7,950 bases of DNA from an uncultured Bacilli bacterium (GCA_947598425.1 CANQFH010000050.1:1-7950), one strand, 5' to 3'; counted from the stretch's first letter, positions 1-6,187 are shown. Numbers and translations: made by a program. The notes: a model not told the origin generated them from the letters alone.

Positions 1-114
1 CGAGGGGCAATGCCATATGAACTTGCTCCAACTTTTGTCTTTTTAGCAAGTGATGATTCTAGTTATTTAACCGGCCAAGTTATTCATAATAATGGAGGAC
101 AAGTAATGGGCTAA
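1..114 (+). CDS. Short-chain dehydrogenase/reductase (SDR), C-terminal fragment
   Basis: This is the 3' end of a gene that begins before the window; 37 codons remain, ending in TAA. The residues are typical of the last helix and strand of classical SDR oxidoreductases: a PYELAPTFVFLAS segment, then a SSYLTGQ motif, then an HNNGGQ sequence just before the terminus. In the family, the TGQ...NGG segment closes the substrate pocket and NAD(P)-binding Rossmann fold of cytoplasmic oxidoreductases. The style is closest to the YhxC/YhdF (general stress, glucose-dehydrogenase-like) subgroup, but the catalytic Tyr-x-x-x-Lys and the cofactor motif lie outside the window, so the substrate cannot be named. 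No terminator is evident between its stop and the next gene, so some read-through is possible. Confidence 0.85.
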   Translation, partial: RGAMPYELAPTFVFLASDDSSYLTGQVIHNNGGQVMG

Positions 115-120
115 ATCTTC

Positions 121-149
121 TTTAAATTATAACTAAGATGTGATAAAAT
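121..149 (+). promoter_or_regulatory. Putative promoter for the SpoIID-NlpC/P60 gene
   Basis: TTTAAA (121-126), a 17-bp spacer and TAAAAT (144-149). The -10 is preceded by TG at 141-142, an extended -10 element. The predicted transcript would start near 156, at the Shine-Dalgarno site, giving a very short leader. The -35 is weak, so the extended -10 would carry most of the strength. Confidence 0.45.
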
Positions 150-155
150 GATATC

Positions 156-161
156 AGGTGG
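156..161 (+). promoter_or_regulatory. Ribosome binding site fixing the start at 169
   Basis: AGGTGG lies 7 nt before the ATG at 169. An in-frame ATG at 148 also exists, but the site lies inside that longer frame and no such site precedes 148. Confidence 0.7.
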
Positions 162-168
162 TGCCTGT

Positions 169-2193
169 ATGCAAGATAAAAATATACTAGAAAAAGCTCA
201 AGCCTTAGGTTTAGATACAGGCAGTAGTGATCAAACTTATTATGAAAGATTAAATGTTATAAAATTACAATTAGGATTAAATGATATTAATGAAGAAGAT
301 ATCAATAATAAATTAGATAGTTTATTAAAACCACAAGATAATAAAGAAAATAATGGGGTAAATGAAAATGATAATGTTTATTATGCTAATAGAGAAGATG
401 TAAATAATAATAATAATGATAATGTAAATGTAACAAATAATAATGAAACAGTAAATAAAAATAGAGGATATCGTAATAATAAAGTTAATGTAGGTACAAT
501 AGCTAATAATAGAATGCAAAATAAATTAAAAGGGGCAATGTCAAGATTATCAGGATTAAAAAAAGATAATAAAGATAATAAAGATGAGCCTAAAGAAGAA
601 AAGAAAGAAGAACAAAAAGAAAATAATAATCTTAAAAATGTTGGCAAAGTTGCTAAAGCTGCGACTGCTAATGTTGATAAAATAACTGGTAAAGTTGCTA
701 TTACGGGAAGTAAAGCTATTATTCATTTTTTAATGGCTAATCCTATGGTTTTAGTTGCTTTAATTGCTGTCTTATTTTTAGTATTAATGATTATTATTTT
801 ATTTGCAGGTAGTGAAACTTCTTCTAATAGACGTGGTTTATATGGTTTTAGTTATTATGGTGGGGCTTGTGATGAAGTTAAAATAGATGGCAATATTATA
901 TCTATAGATGAATATGTTCAAGGAGTTATTGCAGGTGAAGTTCCAGCATTTGATATGGAAACTTTAAAAGCTTTTGCTATTGCTGCTAGAACTTTTGTAA
1001 TTAGACAAGGTGCTAAAATTGGTAGTGGAAATAGTTGCTATTACGATGCTACTAATGTGCAACAAGCTTATGTTCCAGGTAATATTATTCAAAAACATAT
1101 TGATGCTGTTGAAGAGACTAGAGGATTAATTATTACCCTAAATGGTGAACCAATAACTTATTATGATGCTTCTTGTGTTTATACAGCAGAGCAAGCTAGG
1201 GAAGTTGATCCTGATGGCAATTTTGATGATGATTATTATTATATTCGTTATGCTGATTGGACTTTACATAGACCTTTATTCCAAAAAATAGATTATGAAA
1301 AAATGAGTGCTGTACCTGGTCAAAGTTTTACTATTTGGGCTAATCGTTCGACTGCTCGAGCTTGTACTGGTAATCATGGTGGTGGAATGAGTCAAAATGG
1401 TTCTGCTTATTTAGAGTTATATGAAAATTATGATTATAAAGATATTATAGATTTTTATTATGATGGTGAAGCTGAAATAAAATCTATTTATGCTATTCAA
1501 AGTAATGTCACTGGTAATTGGACTCAAATAATTAATGCTAGTGCTTATTCTAGTATACCAGCGACGATTATGAAAAGACCGATAAGAGAGGTTTTAAGTA
1601 GAACTGAATATGAAAATTTAAATAATTCAATCCTTGAAAATGTTTTAGATGTTGGTGTAGGTACTAGAGATGCTATTGTTGTTGCAGCGACTTTACCTAT
1701 AACATATTTTGCTGAAAATAAAAATTATATAATGCCTTATACTTTAGGTGGTGGTCATGATGGTAATACTTATGGTATTGATCCATCTTGGGGTTCTCCA
1801 TTAAGTGATGGTTATAGTAAAGGAATAGATTGTTCTGCTTGGGTAGCTTTAGTTTATCGAAATGCGGGATTAATAATGACAACTAGACAATCTAAAGATT
1901 ATAAAGATTTAGGCCATGTTACGGAATCCGGTAAAGGATATGTTGGTAAGCCTGGAGATTTAATGTGGCATAGTGGACATATTATGGTTATAGTTGGAGT
2001 AGATGAAGCTAATCGCTTATATTATGTATCACATGCTCAAGGTAAAGATTATGGTATTGTTATTACTCCAGTTTCTTTTGATAATGCTGGTAAATCTAAA
2101 AGTGATCATATTATAGATATGGAGAATTATATAAGTACTCATAAGAATGAAAATTATGAAACAGATTTTAAAAATGGAGTGAAAGCAATTTAA
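169..2193 (+). CDS. Membrane-anchored SpoIID-type transglycosylase / NlpC-P60 peptidase
   Basis: A 674-residue envelope protein with two predicted peptidoglycan-cleaving domains. Residues 1-190 are a hydrophilic, probably disordered cytoplasmic region with Asn-rich (about 56-115) and Lys/Glu-rich (about 131-155) parts. Residues 193-214 form one transmembrane helix, placing the rest outside. A SpoIID/LytB domain spans about 235-430: it has SIDEYVQGVIAGEVPA, where E257 aligns with the catalytic Glu of the family, then an AIAARTF motif and an NHGGGMSQNG motif at 402-411. An NlpC/P60 domain follows at about 522-660, with the expected triad C555 (DCSAW), H604 (SGHIMV) and H622 (VSHAQG). By family knowledge, SpoIID cuts glycan strands and NlpC/P60 cuts stem peptides. 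The stop overlaps the next start by one base. Both active sites look intact. Domain calls are firm; a role in opening the wall for a translocation machine is inferred from the ATPase downstream. Confidence 0.88.
   Translation: MQDKNILEKAQALGLDTGSSDQTYYERLNVIKLQLGLNDINEEDINNKLDSLLKPQDNKENNGVNENDNVYYANREDVNNNNNDNVNVTNNNETVNKNRGYRNNKVNVGTIANNRMQNKLKGAMSRLSGLKKDNKDNKDEPKEEKKEEQKENNNLKNVGKVAKAATANVDKITGKVAITGSKAIIHFLMANPMVLVALIAVLFLVLMIIILFAGSETSSNRRGLYGFSYYGGACDEVKIDGNIISIDEYVQGVIAGEVPAFDMETLKAFAIAARTFVIRQGAKIGSGNSCYYDATNVQQAYVPGNIIQKHIDAVEETRGLIITLNGEPITYYDASCVYTAEQAREVDPDGNFDDDYYYIRYADWTLHRPLFQKIDYEKMSAVPGQSFTIWANRSTARACTGNHGGGMSQNGSAYLELYENYDYKDIIDFYYDGEAEIKSIYAIQSNVTGNWTQIINASAYSSIPATIMKRPIREVLSRTEYENLNNSILENVLDVGVGTRDAIVVAATLPITYFAENKNYIMPYTLGGGHDGNTYGIDPSWGSPLSDGYSKGIDCSAWVALVYRNAGLIMTTRQSKDYKDLGHVTESGKGYVGKPGDLMWHSGHIMVIVGVDEANRLYYVSHAQGKDYGIVITPVSFDNAGKSKSDHIIDMENYISTHKNENYETDFKNGVKAI
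403..417 (+). repeat. (AAT)5 microsatellite coding for five Asn
   Basis: Five perfect AAT codons encode N79-N83 in the cytoplasmic tail of the SpoIID-NlpC/P60 protein. Changes of whole units would keep the frame. Confidence 0.8.
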
Positions 2194-2924
2194 TGAAAAA
2201 GATTATATTATTAGTAGTGGCAATATTATTATTAACGGGGTGTAATGTTAAATATGAAATAAATATTACTAAAGATAATATTTATGAAAAAGTTAGTTTA
2301 ATAAGTGAAAATGAAGTTGATAATGAAAGTATAACTAGTTATGATATTCCGATATTATCTTTTGTAGATGATATTGGTAGTTCTGATGAAAATGTTGAAA
2401 TAGATGGTTTAGAATATTATAATTTAAATAAAGAGTATAATGGTTTTAATAATTTATATTTAAATTATACTTTTAATTGGGATAATTATCTTAAATCTAA
2501 TATTGTTAATAATTCTGTATCTAGTTTTAGAATAGATAAAGATGATAATCAAATAAGTATCTATACAGGATCATTTATAAAAGCTTTTGAAAAAAGTAAT
2601 GGTATTAATAATTTAGAAGTAGTAGTTAATGTCTCTAATGATTATGATATTATTACATCGAATGCTAATAGTGTCGTGGGTAATACTTTAACTTGGAATA
2701 TCACTAAAGATAATTATAAAAATAGTCCATTAAATTTAACTATTAAAGATAAAAATATAAATAATAATAATAATAAGCCTCAAATAAATAATAATAATCA
2801 TAATAATAATGAAAATAATAACGAAATAGAAGTCGATAATACGAGAAGTATTATAATTGCAGTCTTATCAGTAATTTTATTTTTAATAGTATTAGGAATA
2901 ATTATTGTTATAAGTAAAAAATAA
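2193..2924 (+). CDS. Lipoprotein with additional C-terminal transmembrane anchor
   Basis: 243 residues. The N-terminus is a type II signal peptide: KK, a hydrophobic core, then the lipobox LTGC with Cys17 as the lipidation site. About 170 residues of polar, probably beta-rich sequence follow, then an Asn-dominated spacer (about 188-214), then a hydrophobic helix at about 219-241 ending in SKK. The mature protein would therefore be tethered to the outer membrane face at both ends. The start ATG overlaps the TAA of the upstream hydrolase gene (TAATG), indicating translational coupling and a shared role; a GGAG lies 13 nt upstream, rather far. The order of lipobox, beta-rich domain and C-terminal helix resembles LppM/DUF3153-type proteins, but I see no diagnostic motif, so that is a suggestion only. 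The function is unknown; it may be an accessory of the hydrolase or of the downstream ATPase. Confidence 0.85.
   Translation: MKKIILLVVAILLLTGCNVKYEINITKDNIYEKVSLISENEVDNESITSYDIPILSFVDDIGSSDENVEIDGLEYYNLNKEYNGFNNLYLNYTFNWDNYLKSNIVNNSVSSFRIDKDDNQISIYTGSFIKAFEKSNGINNLEVVVNVSNDYDIITSNANSVVGNTLTWNITKDNYKNSPLNLTIKDKNINNNNNKPQINNNNHNNNENNNEIEVDNTRSIIIAVLSVILFLIVLGIIIVISKK
2760..2774 (+). repeat. (AAT)5 microsatellite in the Asn-rich spacer
   Basis: Five perfect AAT codons (N190-N194) begin a longer AAT/AAC/CAT-rich stretch, running to about 2823, that encodes the poly-Asn linker before the C-terminal membrane helix. Confidence 0.8.
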
Positions 2925-2926
2925 TT

Positions 2927-2955
2927 TTGATATTATAAGTATTTTATAGTATAAT
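2927..2955 (+). promoter_or_regulatory. Strong promoter for the VirD4-type ATPase gene
   Basis: TTGATA (2927-2932), a 17-bp spacer and a perfect TATAAT (2950-2955). Transcription should start near 2962, about 20 nt before the ATG. An 8-bp all-AT inverted repeat (2930-2937 / 2950-2957) overlaps both elements; it may be an operator or chance in AT-rich DNA. Confidence 0.75.
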
Positions 2956-2967
2956 ATGTGTGAATTT

Positions 2968-2975
2968 AAGGAGGG
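2968..2975 (+). promoter_or_regulatory. Ribosome binding site fixing the start at 2981
   Basis: AAGGAGGG, the best Shine-Dalgarno site in the window, lies 5 nt before ATG 2981. It excludes the upstream in-frame GTG at 2960, whose reading would translate the site itself. Confidence 0.9.
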
Positions 2976-2980
2976 TAACT

Positions 2981-5164
2981 ATGAAGTTTAAAATAAGTAA
3001 AAAAGATGCATTTTTATTTACATTATATTGTATTATTTTATTATATTTGTGTGCACTAGCTATATCTAATGTTTTCTCTTTAGCTAATAATGGAACTTTT
3101 TATGGCTTAATACCTATAAGTGCTTTTTCACCAAGTTATTTTCCCTTTACTTTAGGTTTATTTCTTGGTGCATTAATTGTGATATTTAAAAGTGTAGATT
3201 CTTATATTTTTGACAAAGAAAAAGGTAAAGGATTAGGTATTAAAGTTAGTGATGATAAACCTAGTGATGGTTATTCAAGATGGGCCAAAGAAAAAGAAAT
3301 AAAAGAATCAAGTAATGTTGAAAGAATAATACCTACTGAAAAAGAATTAAGTGCTGCTGGTATTCCTTTAATTAATAATGGTAAAGAAATATGGGTAGAT
3401 AATGGTAGTTATCATAATTTAGTTATTGGTTCTACTGGTAGTGGTAAAACTGAAAATTTAGTATTTCCAATGGTTAATATTTTAGCTAAAAAGGGAGAAA
3501 GTATGATTATTACTGATCCTAAAGGGGAAATATATCGTAAAACTGCTCAAAATTTAAAGAGTAGAGGTTATAAAATTATTGTTTTAAACTTTAGAGAACC
3601 TAATAAAGGTAATTCTTGGAATCCTTTAGCGTTACCATATCAATATTATAAAGAAGGAAATAATGATAAATCAACAGAGTTATTAGATGATGTTGCTTTA
3701 AATATTTTATATGATCCATCTAATAAAAGTGATTCTGACTTCTGGGAAAAAGGTTCTGCCGATTATTTCTCTGGTTTAGCCTTAGGATTATTCCAAGATG
3801 CTAAAGAAGAAGAAGTTAATTTAAATAGTATTAATTATATGAGTACTGTTGGTGAAGAAAGATATGCCACTAGTAACTTTATTAAAGAATATTTTAATTT
3901 AAAAGGTAAAAATTCTAATGCTTATATGTTTGCTAATACGGTTATAAATGCTCCAAGTGATACTAAGGGTGGTTTATTATCAACATTTAGTCAAAAGATT
4001 AGAATGTTTTCTACTAGAGAAAATTTATCAGAAATGCTTTCTTATAGTGATTTTGATATGCGAGATATTGGTCGGGAAAAAACAGCGGTATTTATGGTTA
4101 TTCATGATGAAAAGAAAACATATCATACTTTAATGACAATATTTATTAAACAAGTATATGAAACTTTAATTGATGTTGCTCAAACTAACGGTGGTAAATT
4201 AAAATATCGTACGAACTTTATTTTAGATGAATTTGCAAATATGCCACCTTTAAAAGATGTTGATAGTATGGTATCAGCAGCACGTAGTAGAGATATCAGA
4301 TTTACTTTTATTATTCAAAACTTTGCGCAATTAAATGATGTTTATGGTGAAAATGTTGCTCAAATAATTCGTGGTAATTGTGGTAATATAATATATTTAA
4401 TTAGTACAGAATTAAAAGCTTTAGAAGAAATAAGTAAAATGTGTGGTGAAGTTAAGAGTAAAGATAAAGATAAAACAGCATCAACTCCATTAGTAACTAT
4501 AAGTGATTTACAAAAATTAAAATTAGGAGATGCTATTATTATGCGTCTTCGTACTAGTCCATTTAAAACTAAATATACTCCTAATTTTAAAATTGATTGG
4601 GGTGAAGATTTTCCAGAAGCTACTTATCCAACTAGAAGCACTCGGACTGTTGAAGTTTTTGATTTAAAGAAACATGTTACTGAGGAAAAAAGAAAAGCTA
4701 TGATGAATAGTGGTATGAATCCTAATATTAACGATAATCCATTAAGAATGTTTAATACTCCAAGAACTAATTTTAATCCAATGGGTAATTCTAATCCTTT
4801 TGATAATCCTTTTAATCCCCCAAAAGAAGCTCCAAATCCTTTTGGAGAGGTTAAAACTCCATCATCAAATCCTTTTGCTAATGGTTTTTCTAAAGATTAT
4901 TTAGATGCTATGATGCGGGATGTCGATCGTAAATTAAAAGAATTAGATGAGGAAGAAAGATTACAAAAAGAGAAGTTAAAAATGCAAAATAGAGAATTAA
5001 TGGAAGCATCAAAACAAAATGAACAAAAAATTCAAAAAGAAAAAGAAGAGAATTTAGAAATACCAAAACCAAAAGTTAATGTTGATGTTGATAGTGTAAT
5101 TGTCAATGAAAATGTAATAACTGATGATGAATTCTTTGATGACTTTTTTGGGGAAGATGAATAG
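2981..5164 (+). CDS. VirD4/TraG-family type IV coupling ATPase
   Basis: 727 residues. In the family, membrane-bound hexameric ATPases of this kind bring DNA or protein substrates to a type IV secretion or conjugation channel. Two N-terminal transmembrane helices (about 11-32 and 53-70) precede the motor domain. The Walker A GSTGSGKT is at 150-157 (K156), and ITDPKGEIYRKTA follows soon after. The Walker B strand FILDEFANMPPLKD has D416 and E417, followed by a SAARSRDIRFTFIIQNFAQL segment and an IIRGNCGNIIYL segment typical of TraG/TraD proteins. The tail is unusual: four NPF tripeptides in a Pro/Asn-rich stretch (605-632), a highly charged probable coiled coil (637-691) and a Phe-containing acidic end (714-727), all likely for substrate or adaptor docking. 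It follows the dual hydrolase and lipoprotein genes but has its own promoter, and it ends in a terminator. No relaxase or other secretion-channel subunit is seen, so it could serve a conjugative element or a resident system encoded elsewhere. Confidence 0.9.
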   Translation: MKFKISKKDAFLFTLYCIILLYLCALAISNVFSLANNGTFYGLIPISAFSPSYFPFTLGLFLGALIVIFKSVDSYIFDKEKGKGLGIKVSDDKPSDGYSRWAKEKEIKESSNVERIIPTEKELSAAGIPLINNGKEIWVDNGSYHNLVIGSTGSGKTENLVFPMVNILAKKGESMIITDPKGEIYRKTAQNLKSRGYKIIVLNFREPNKGNSWNPLALPYQYYKEGNNDKSTELLDDVALNILYDPSNKSDSDFWEKGSADYFSGLALGLFQDAKEEEVNLNSINYMSTVGEERYATSNFIKEYFNLKGKNSNAYMFANTVINAPSDTKGGLLSTFSQKIRMFSTRENLSEMLSYSDFDMRDIGREKTAVFMVIHDEKKTYHTLMTIFIKQVYETLIDVAQTNGGKLKYRTNFILDEFANMPPLKDVDSMVSAARSRDIRFTFIIQNFAQLNDVYGENVAQIIRGNCGNIIYLISTELKALEEISKMCGEVKSKDKDKTASTPLVTISDLQKLKLGDAIIMRLRTSPFKTKYTPNFKIDWGEDFPEATYPTRSTRTVEVFDLKKHVTEEKRKAMMNSGMNPNINDNPLRMFNTPRTNFNPMGNSNPFDNPFNPPKEAPNPFGEVKTPSSNPFANGFSKDYLDAMMRDVDRKLKELDEEERLQKEKLKMQNRELMEASKQNEQKIQKEKEENLEIPKPKVNVDVDSVIVNENVITDDEFFDDFFGEDE

Positions 5165-5186
5165 GCAAATTTTATCTTCCTTTTTT
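5152..5186 (+). terminator. Rho-independent terminator overlapping the ATPase stop codon
   Basis: GGAAGATGAA (5152-5161) pairs with TTTATCTTCC (5171-5180): ten pairs, one of them G-U, around a 9-nt loop, followed by six T (5181-5186). The 5' arm encodes the last acidic residues and the loop contains the TAG stop. Confidence 0.75.
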
Positions 5187-5203
5187 ATTGTTACAACATA
5201 AAT

Positions 5204-5209
5204 TATAAT
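5204..5209 (+). promoter_or_regulatory. Possible -10 element of the rhodanese gene
   Basis: A perfect TATAAT ends 9 nt before the ATG at 5219. Only T-rich DNA (the terminator T-tract) sits at the -35 position. If used, transcription would start at about 5216, giving an almost leaderless mRNA and leaving the GGTG motif (5210-5213) untranscribed. It may instead be chance. Confidence 0.3.
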
Positions 5210-5218
5210 GGTGATAAG

Positions 5219-5476
5219 ATGAAATCGATTAAAGAAAGTGATTATAACCCAAGTATGGGTATTTTAATTGATGTTAAAGATCCCATAACATATAAAGAAA
5301 AACATAATCCATATAGTATTAATATTTATTATGATAAATTATTAATGAATTATAAAACATTACTTAATAAAAAAGATACTTATTATATTATGTGTGATAA
5401 AGGTAAGAAAAGTAAACAAGCTGTCAAAATATTATCTTTTTACGGTTATAATGTCATATATGTAATAAATTCGTGA
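5219..5476 (+). CDS. Single-domain rhodanese-like protein
   Basis: 85 residues, the usual size of a minimal cytoplasmic single-domain rhodanese. The family signatures are present: an ILIDVKDPITYKEKH stretch (CH2A-like; it reads I-D-V-R-D-P-x-E-Y-x-x-G-H in relatives), an SINIYYDKL stretch, and the active-site loop CDKGKKS with Cys59, followed by a KQAVKIL helix and a GYNVIYV strand. The family moves sulfane sulfur from a donor to a thiophilic acceptor via a cysteine persulfide. The charged loop with intact Cys favours sulfurtransferase rather than an inactive regulatory role, but the partner cannot be named. GGTGAT 4-9 nt before the ATG may serve as ribosome binding site. The gene sits alone after a terminator and just before the VTT-domain membrane gene. 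It is the only gene here that stops at TGA; reading past it gives only a few codons, so TGA as a stop is the simpler view. Confidence 0.85.
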   Translation: MKSIKESDYNPSMGILIDVKDPITYKEKHNPYSINIYYDKLLMNYKTLLNKKDTYYIMCDKGKKSKQAVKILSFYGYNVIYVINS

Positions 5477-5501
5477 AAAAAAGCCATACTTATATTATAA
5501 T
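5473..5501 (+). promoter_or_regulatory. Putative promoter of the VTT-domain gene
   Basis: GTGAAA (5473-5478, four of six consensus bases, overlapping the rhodanese TGA), a 17-bp spacer and a perfect TATAAT (5496-5501). The predicted start near 5508 leaves a leader of about 9 nt. Confidence 0.4.
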
Positions 5502-5520
5502 TAGTATGTGGTAAGTATGG
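5484..5520. repeat. Perfect 9-bp inverted repeat bracketing the promoter and start codon
   Basis: CCATACTTA (5484-5492) and TAAGTATGG (5512-5520) are exact reverse complements 19 nt apart. The TATAAT lies between them and the ATG of the VTT gene lies inside the right arm. A competing 6-bp pairing is possible between CATACT (5485-5490) and AGTATG (5503-5508). On the minus strand the repeat is followed by seven T, so it could also stop antisense transcription. Confidence 0.7.
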
Positions 5521-6101
5521 AAAATATTTTAAATAATATATATGTTTTTTTAATAGATTTAATTAATTCTTCTAGTATATATGGACCTCTTTTAGCATGT
5601 CTATTAATATTTTTAGAATCAATTATACCTGTATTACCTTTATTTGTTTTTATAACTATTATATTTATTAGTTATGGATCATTATTAGGGTTTATTATAT
5701 CTTATATATTAACAGTATTGGGGTGTTTTTTCTCTTATTATTTATGGCAAAAGTTTATTAAAAATATTTTTAAAAGAACCATTAGAAAGAACCATAAATA
5801 TGATAATATTGTTAAAAAAATAGATAAGATGAAACTATCTAGTTTAGTTTTATTAATATCTATTCCTTTTACTCCAGCATTTTTAGTAAATATTGGAGCT
5901 TCTTTATCAGATATGCCATTTAAAAGATTTGCTACTGCCATTATAATTGGTAAAGTATCTTTAATTATCTTCTGGGGTTTTATTGGTACTAGTTTAGTAG
6001 AAAGCTTTCGTAATCCAAGAATCATGATAATTATTATAATTATGTTACTTATATCTTATATAGTTAGTAAGATTGTAACTAAAAAATTGAATATCGAGTA
6101 A
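5517..6101 (+). CDS. VTT-domain membrane protein (DedA / TVP38-TMEM64-like)
   Basis: A 194-residue integral membrane protein. The first hydrophobic block carries the family sequence FLESIIPVLP (E34, P38, P41). A re-entrant or helical section with SYGSLLGFI follows, then a basic cytoplasmic loop (about 80-108). Next comes ISIPFTPAFLVNIGASLSD (118-132), FKRFATAIIIGK (135-146) and another helix, with a final hydrophobic helix at 169-187. The P-F-T-P-x-x-x-x-N-x-G pattern is that of VTT (SNARE-associated) proteins, which by family knowledge act as lipid flippases or transporters, for example of undecaprenyl phosphate or phospholipids; the substrate here is unknown. ATG 5517 is preferred over the in-frame GTG at 5508, because GTGG (5508-5511) is the only ribosome-binding candidate and would be translated from the longer start. 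The start codon is part of a 9-bp inverted repeat. Confidence 0.8.
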   Translation: MENILNNIYVFLIDLINSSSIYGPLLACLLIFLESIIPVLPLFVFITIIFISYGSLLGFIISYILTVLGCFFSYYLWQKFIKNIFKRTIRKNHKYDNIVKKIDKMKLSSLVLLISIPFTPAFLVNIGASLSDMPFKRFATAIIIGKVSLIIFWGFIGTSLVESFRNPRIMIIIIIMLLISYIVSKIVTKKLNIE

Positions 6102-6136
6102 AATAATGTCAATTTTAAAAAGTAATTAAATAACAT

Positions 6137-6165
6137 TTGACAAACATGTTAAAAATTAGTATTAT
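6137..6165 (+). promoter_or_regulatory. Near-consensus promoter of the three-gene operon
   Basis: A perfect TTGACA (6137-6142), a 17-bp spacer and TATTAT (6160-6165). Transcription should start near 6172. The palindrome AACATGTT (6143-6150) directly abuts the -35, and its half AACAT recurs at 6132-6136, so a repressor or activator site is possible. Confidence 0.8.
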
Positions 6166-6180
6166 TAAAGAGGTGCTAGT

Positions 6181-6187
6181 GGGTGAT
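6181..6187 (+). promoter_or_regulatory. Ribosome binding site supporting a TTG start
   Basis: GGGTGAT lies 5 nt before TTG 6193. An in-frame TGA at 6184-6186 rules out any start further upstream. Confidence 0.65.

Noticed and set aside
148..168. Earlier ATG start for the SpoIID-NlpC/P60 protein, adding seven residues
   Set aside because: The AGGTGG site lies within this extension, 7 nt before ATG 169, and the ATG at 148 overlaps the likely -10 element with no ribosome binding site of its own.
325..647. Open frames on the minus strand with Ile- and Leu/Ser-rich translations
   Set aside because: They are reverse complements of the Asn/Lys/Glu-rich coding sequence of the hydrolase; they look hydrophobic only because AAT/AAA read backwards gives ATT/TTT.
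1697..1882. Minus-strand open frame of 61 codons with a His-rich translation
   Set aside because: Lies wholly within the NlpC/P60 domain coding region, has no start signals and no family resemblance.
2960..2980. GTG start for the coupling ATPase, adding seven residues
   Set aside because: The extension would translate the AAGGAGGG site, and GTG 2960 sits at the predicted transcription start.
3948..4133. Second + strand open frame of 61 codons inside the ATPase gene
   Set aside because: Out-of-frame shadow of the conserved motor domain with no ribosome binding site.
4816..4821. A run of C in the ATPase tail as a second phase-variable tract
   Set aside because: Only five C, explained by adjacent Pro codons; too short for frequent slippage.
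5474..5500. TGA at the end of the rhodanese gene as a Trp codon (Mycoplasma-type code)
   Set aside because: Reading on gives only a few unrelated codons before TAA, the rhodanese fold is complete at the TGA, and TGG is used for Trp elsewhere.
5508..5516. GTG start for the VTT-domain protein, adding three residues
   Set aside because: This GTG is part of the only ribosome-binding candidate (GTGG) for ATG 5517 and lies at the predicted transcription start.
5738..6025. Minus-strand open frame of 95 codons
   Set aside because: Antisense shadow of the VTT-domain gene with no promoter or ribosome binding site seen.
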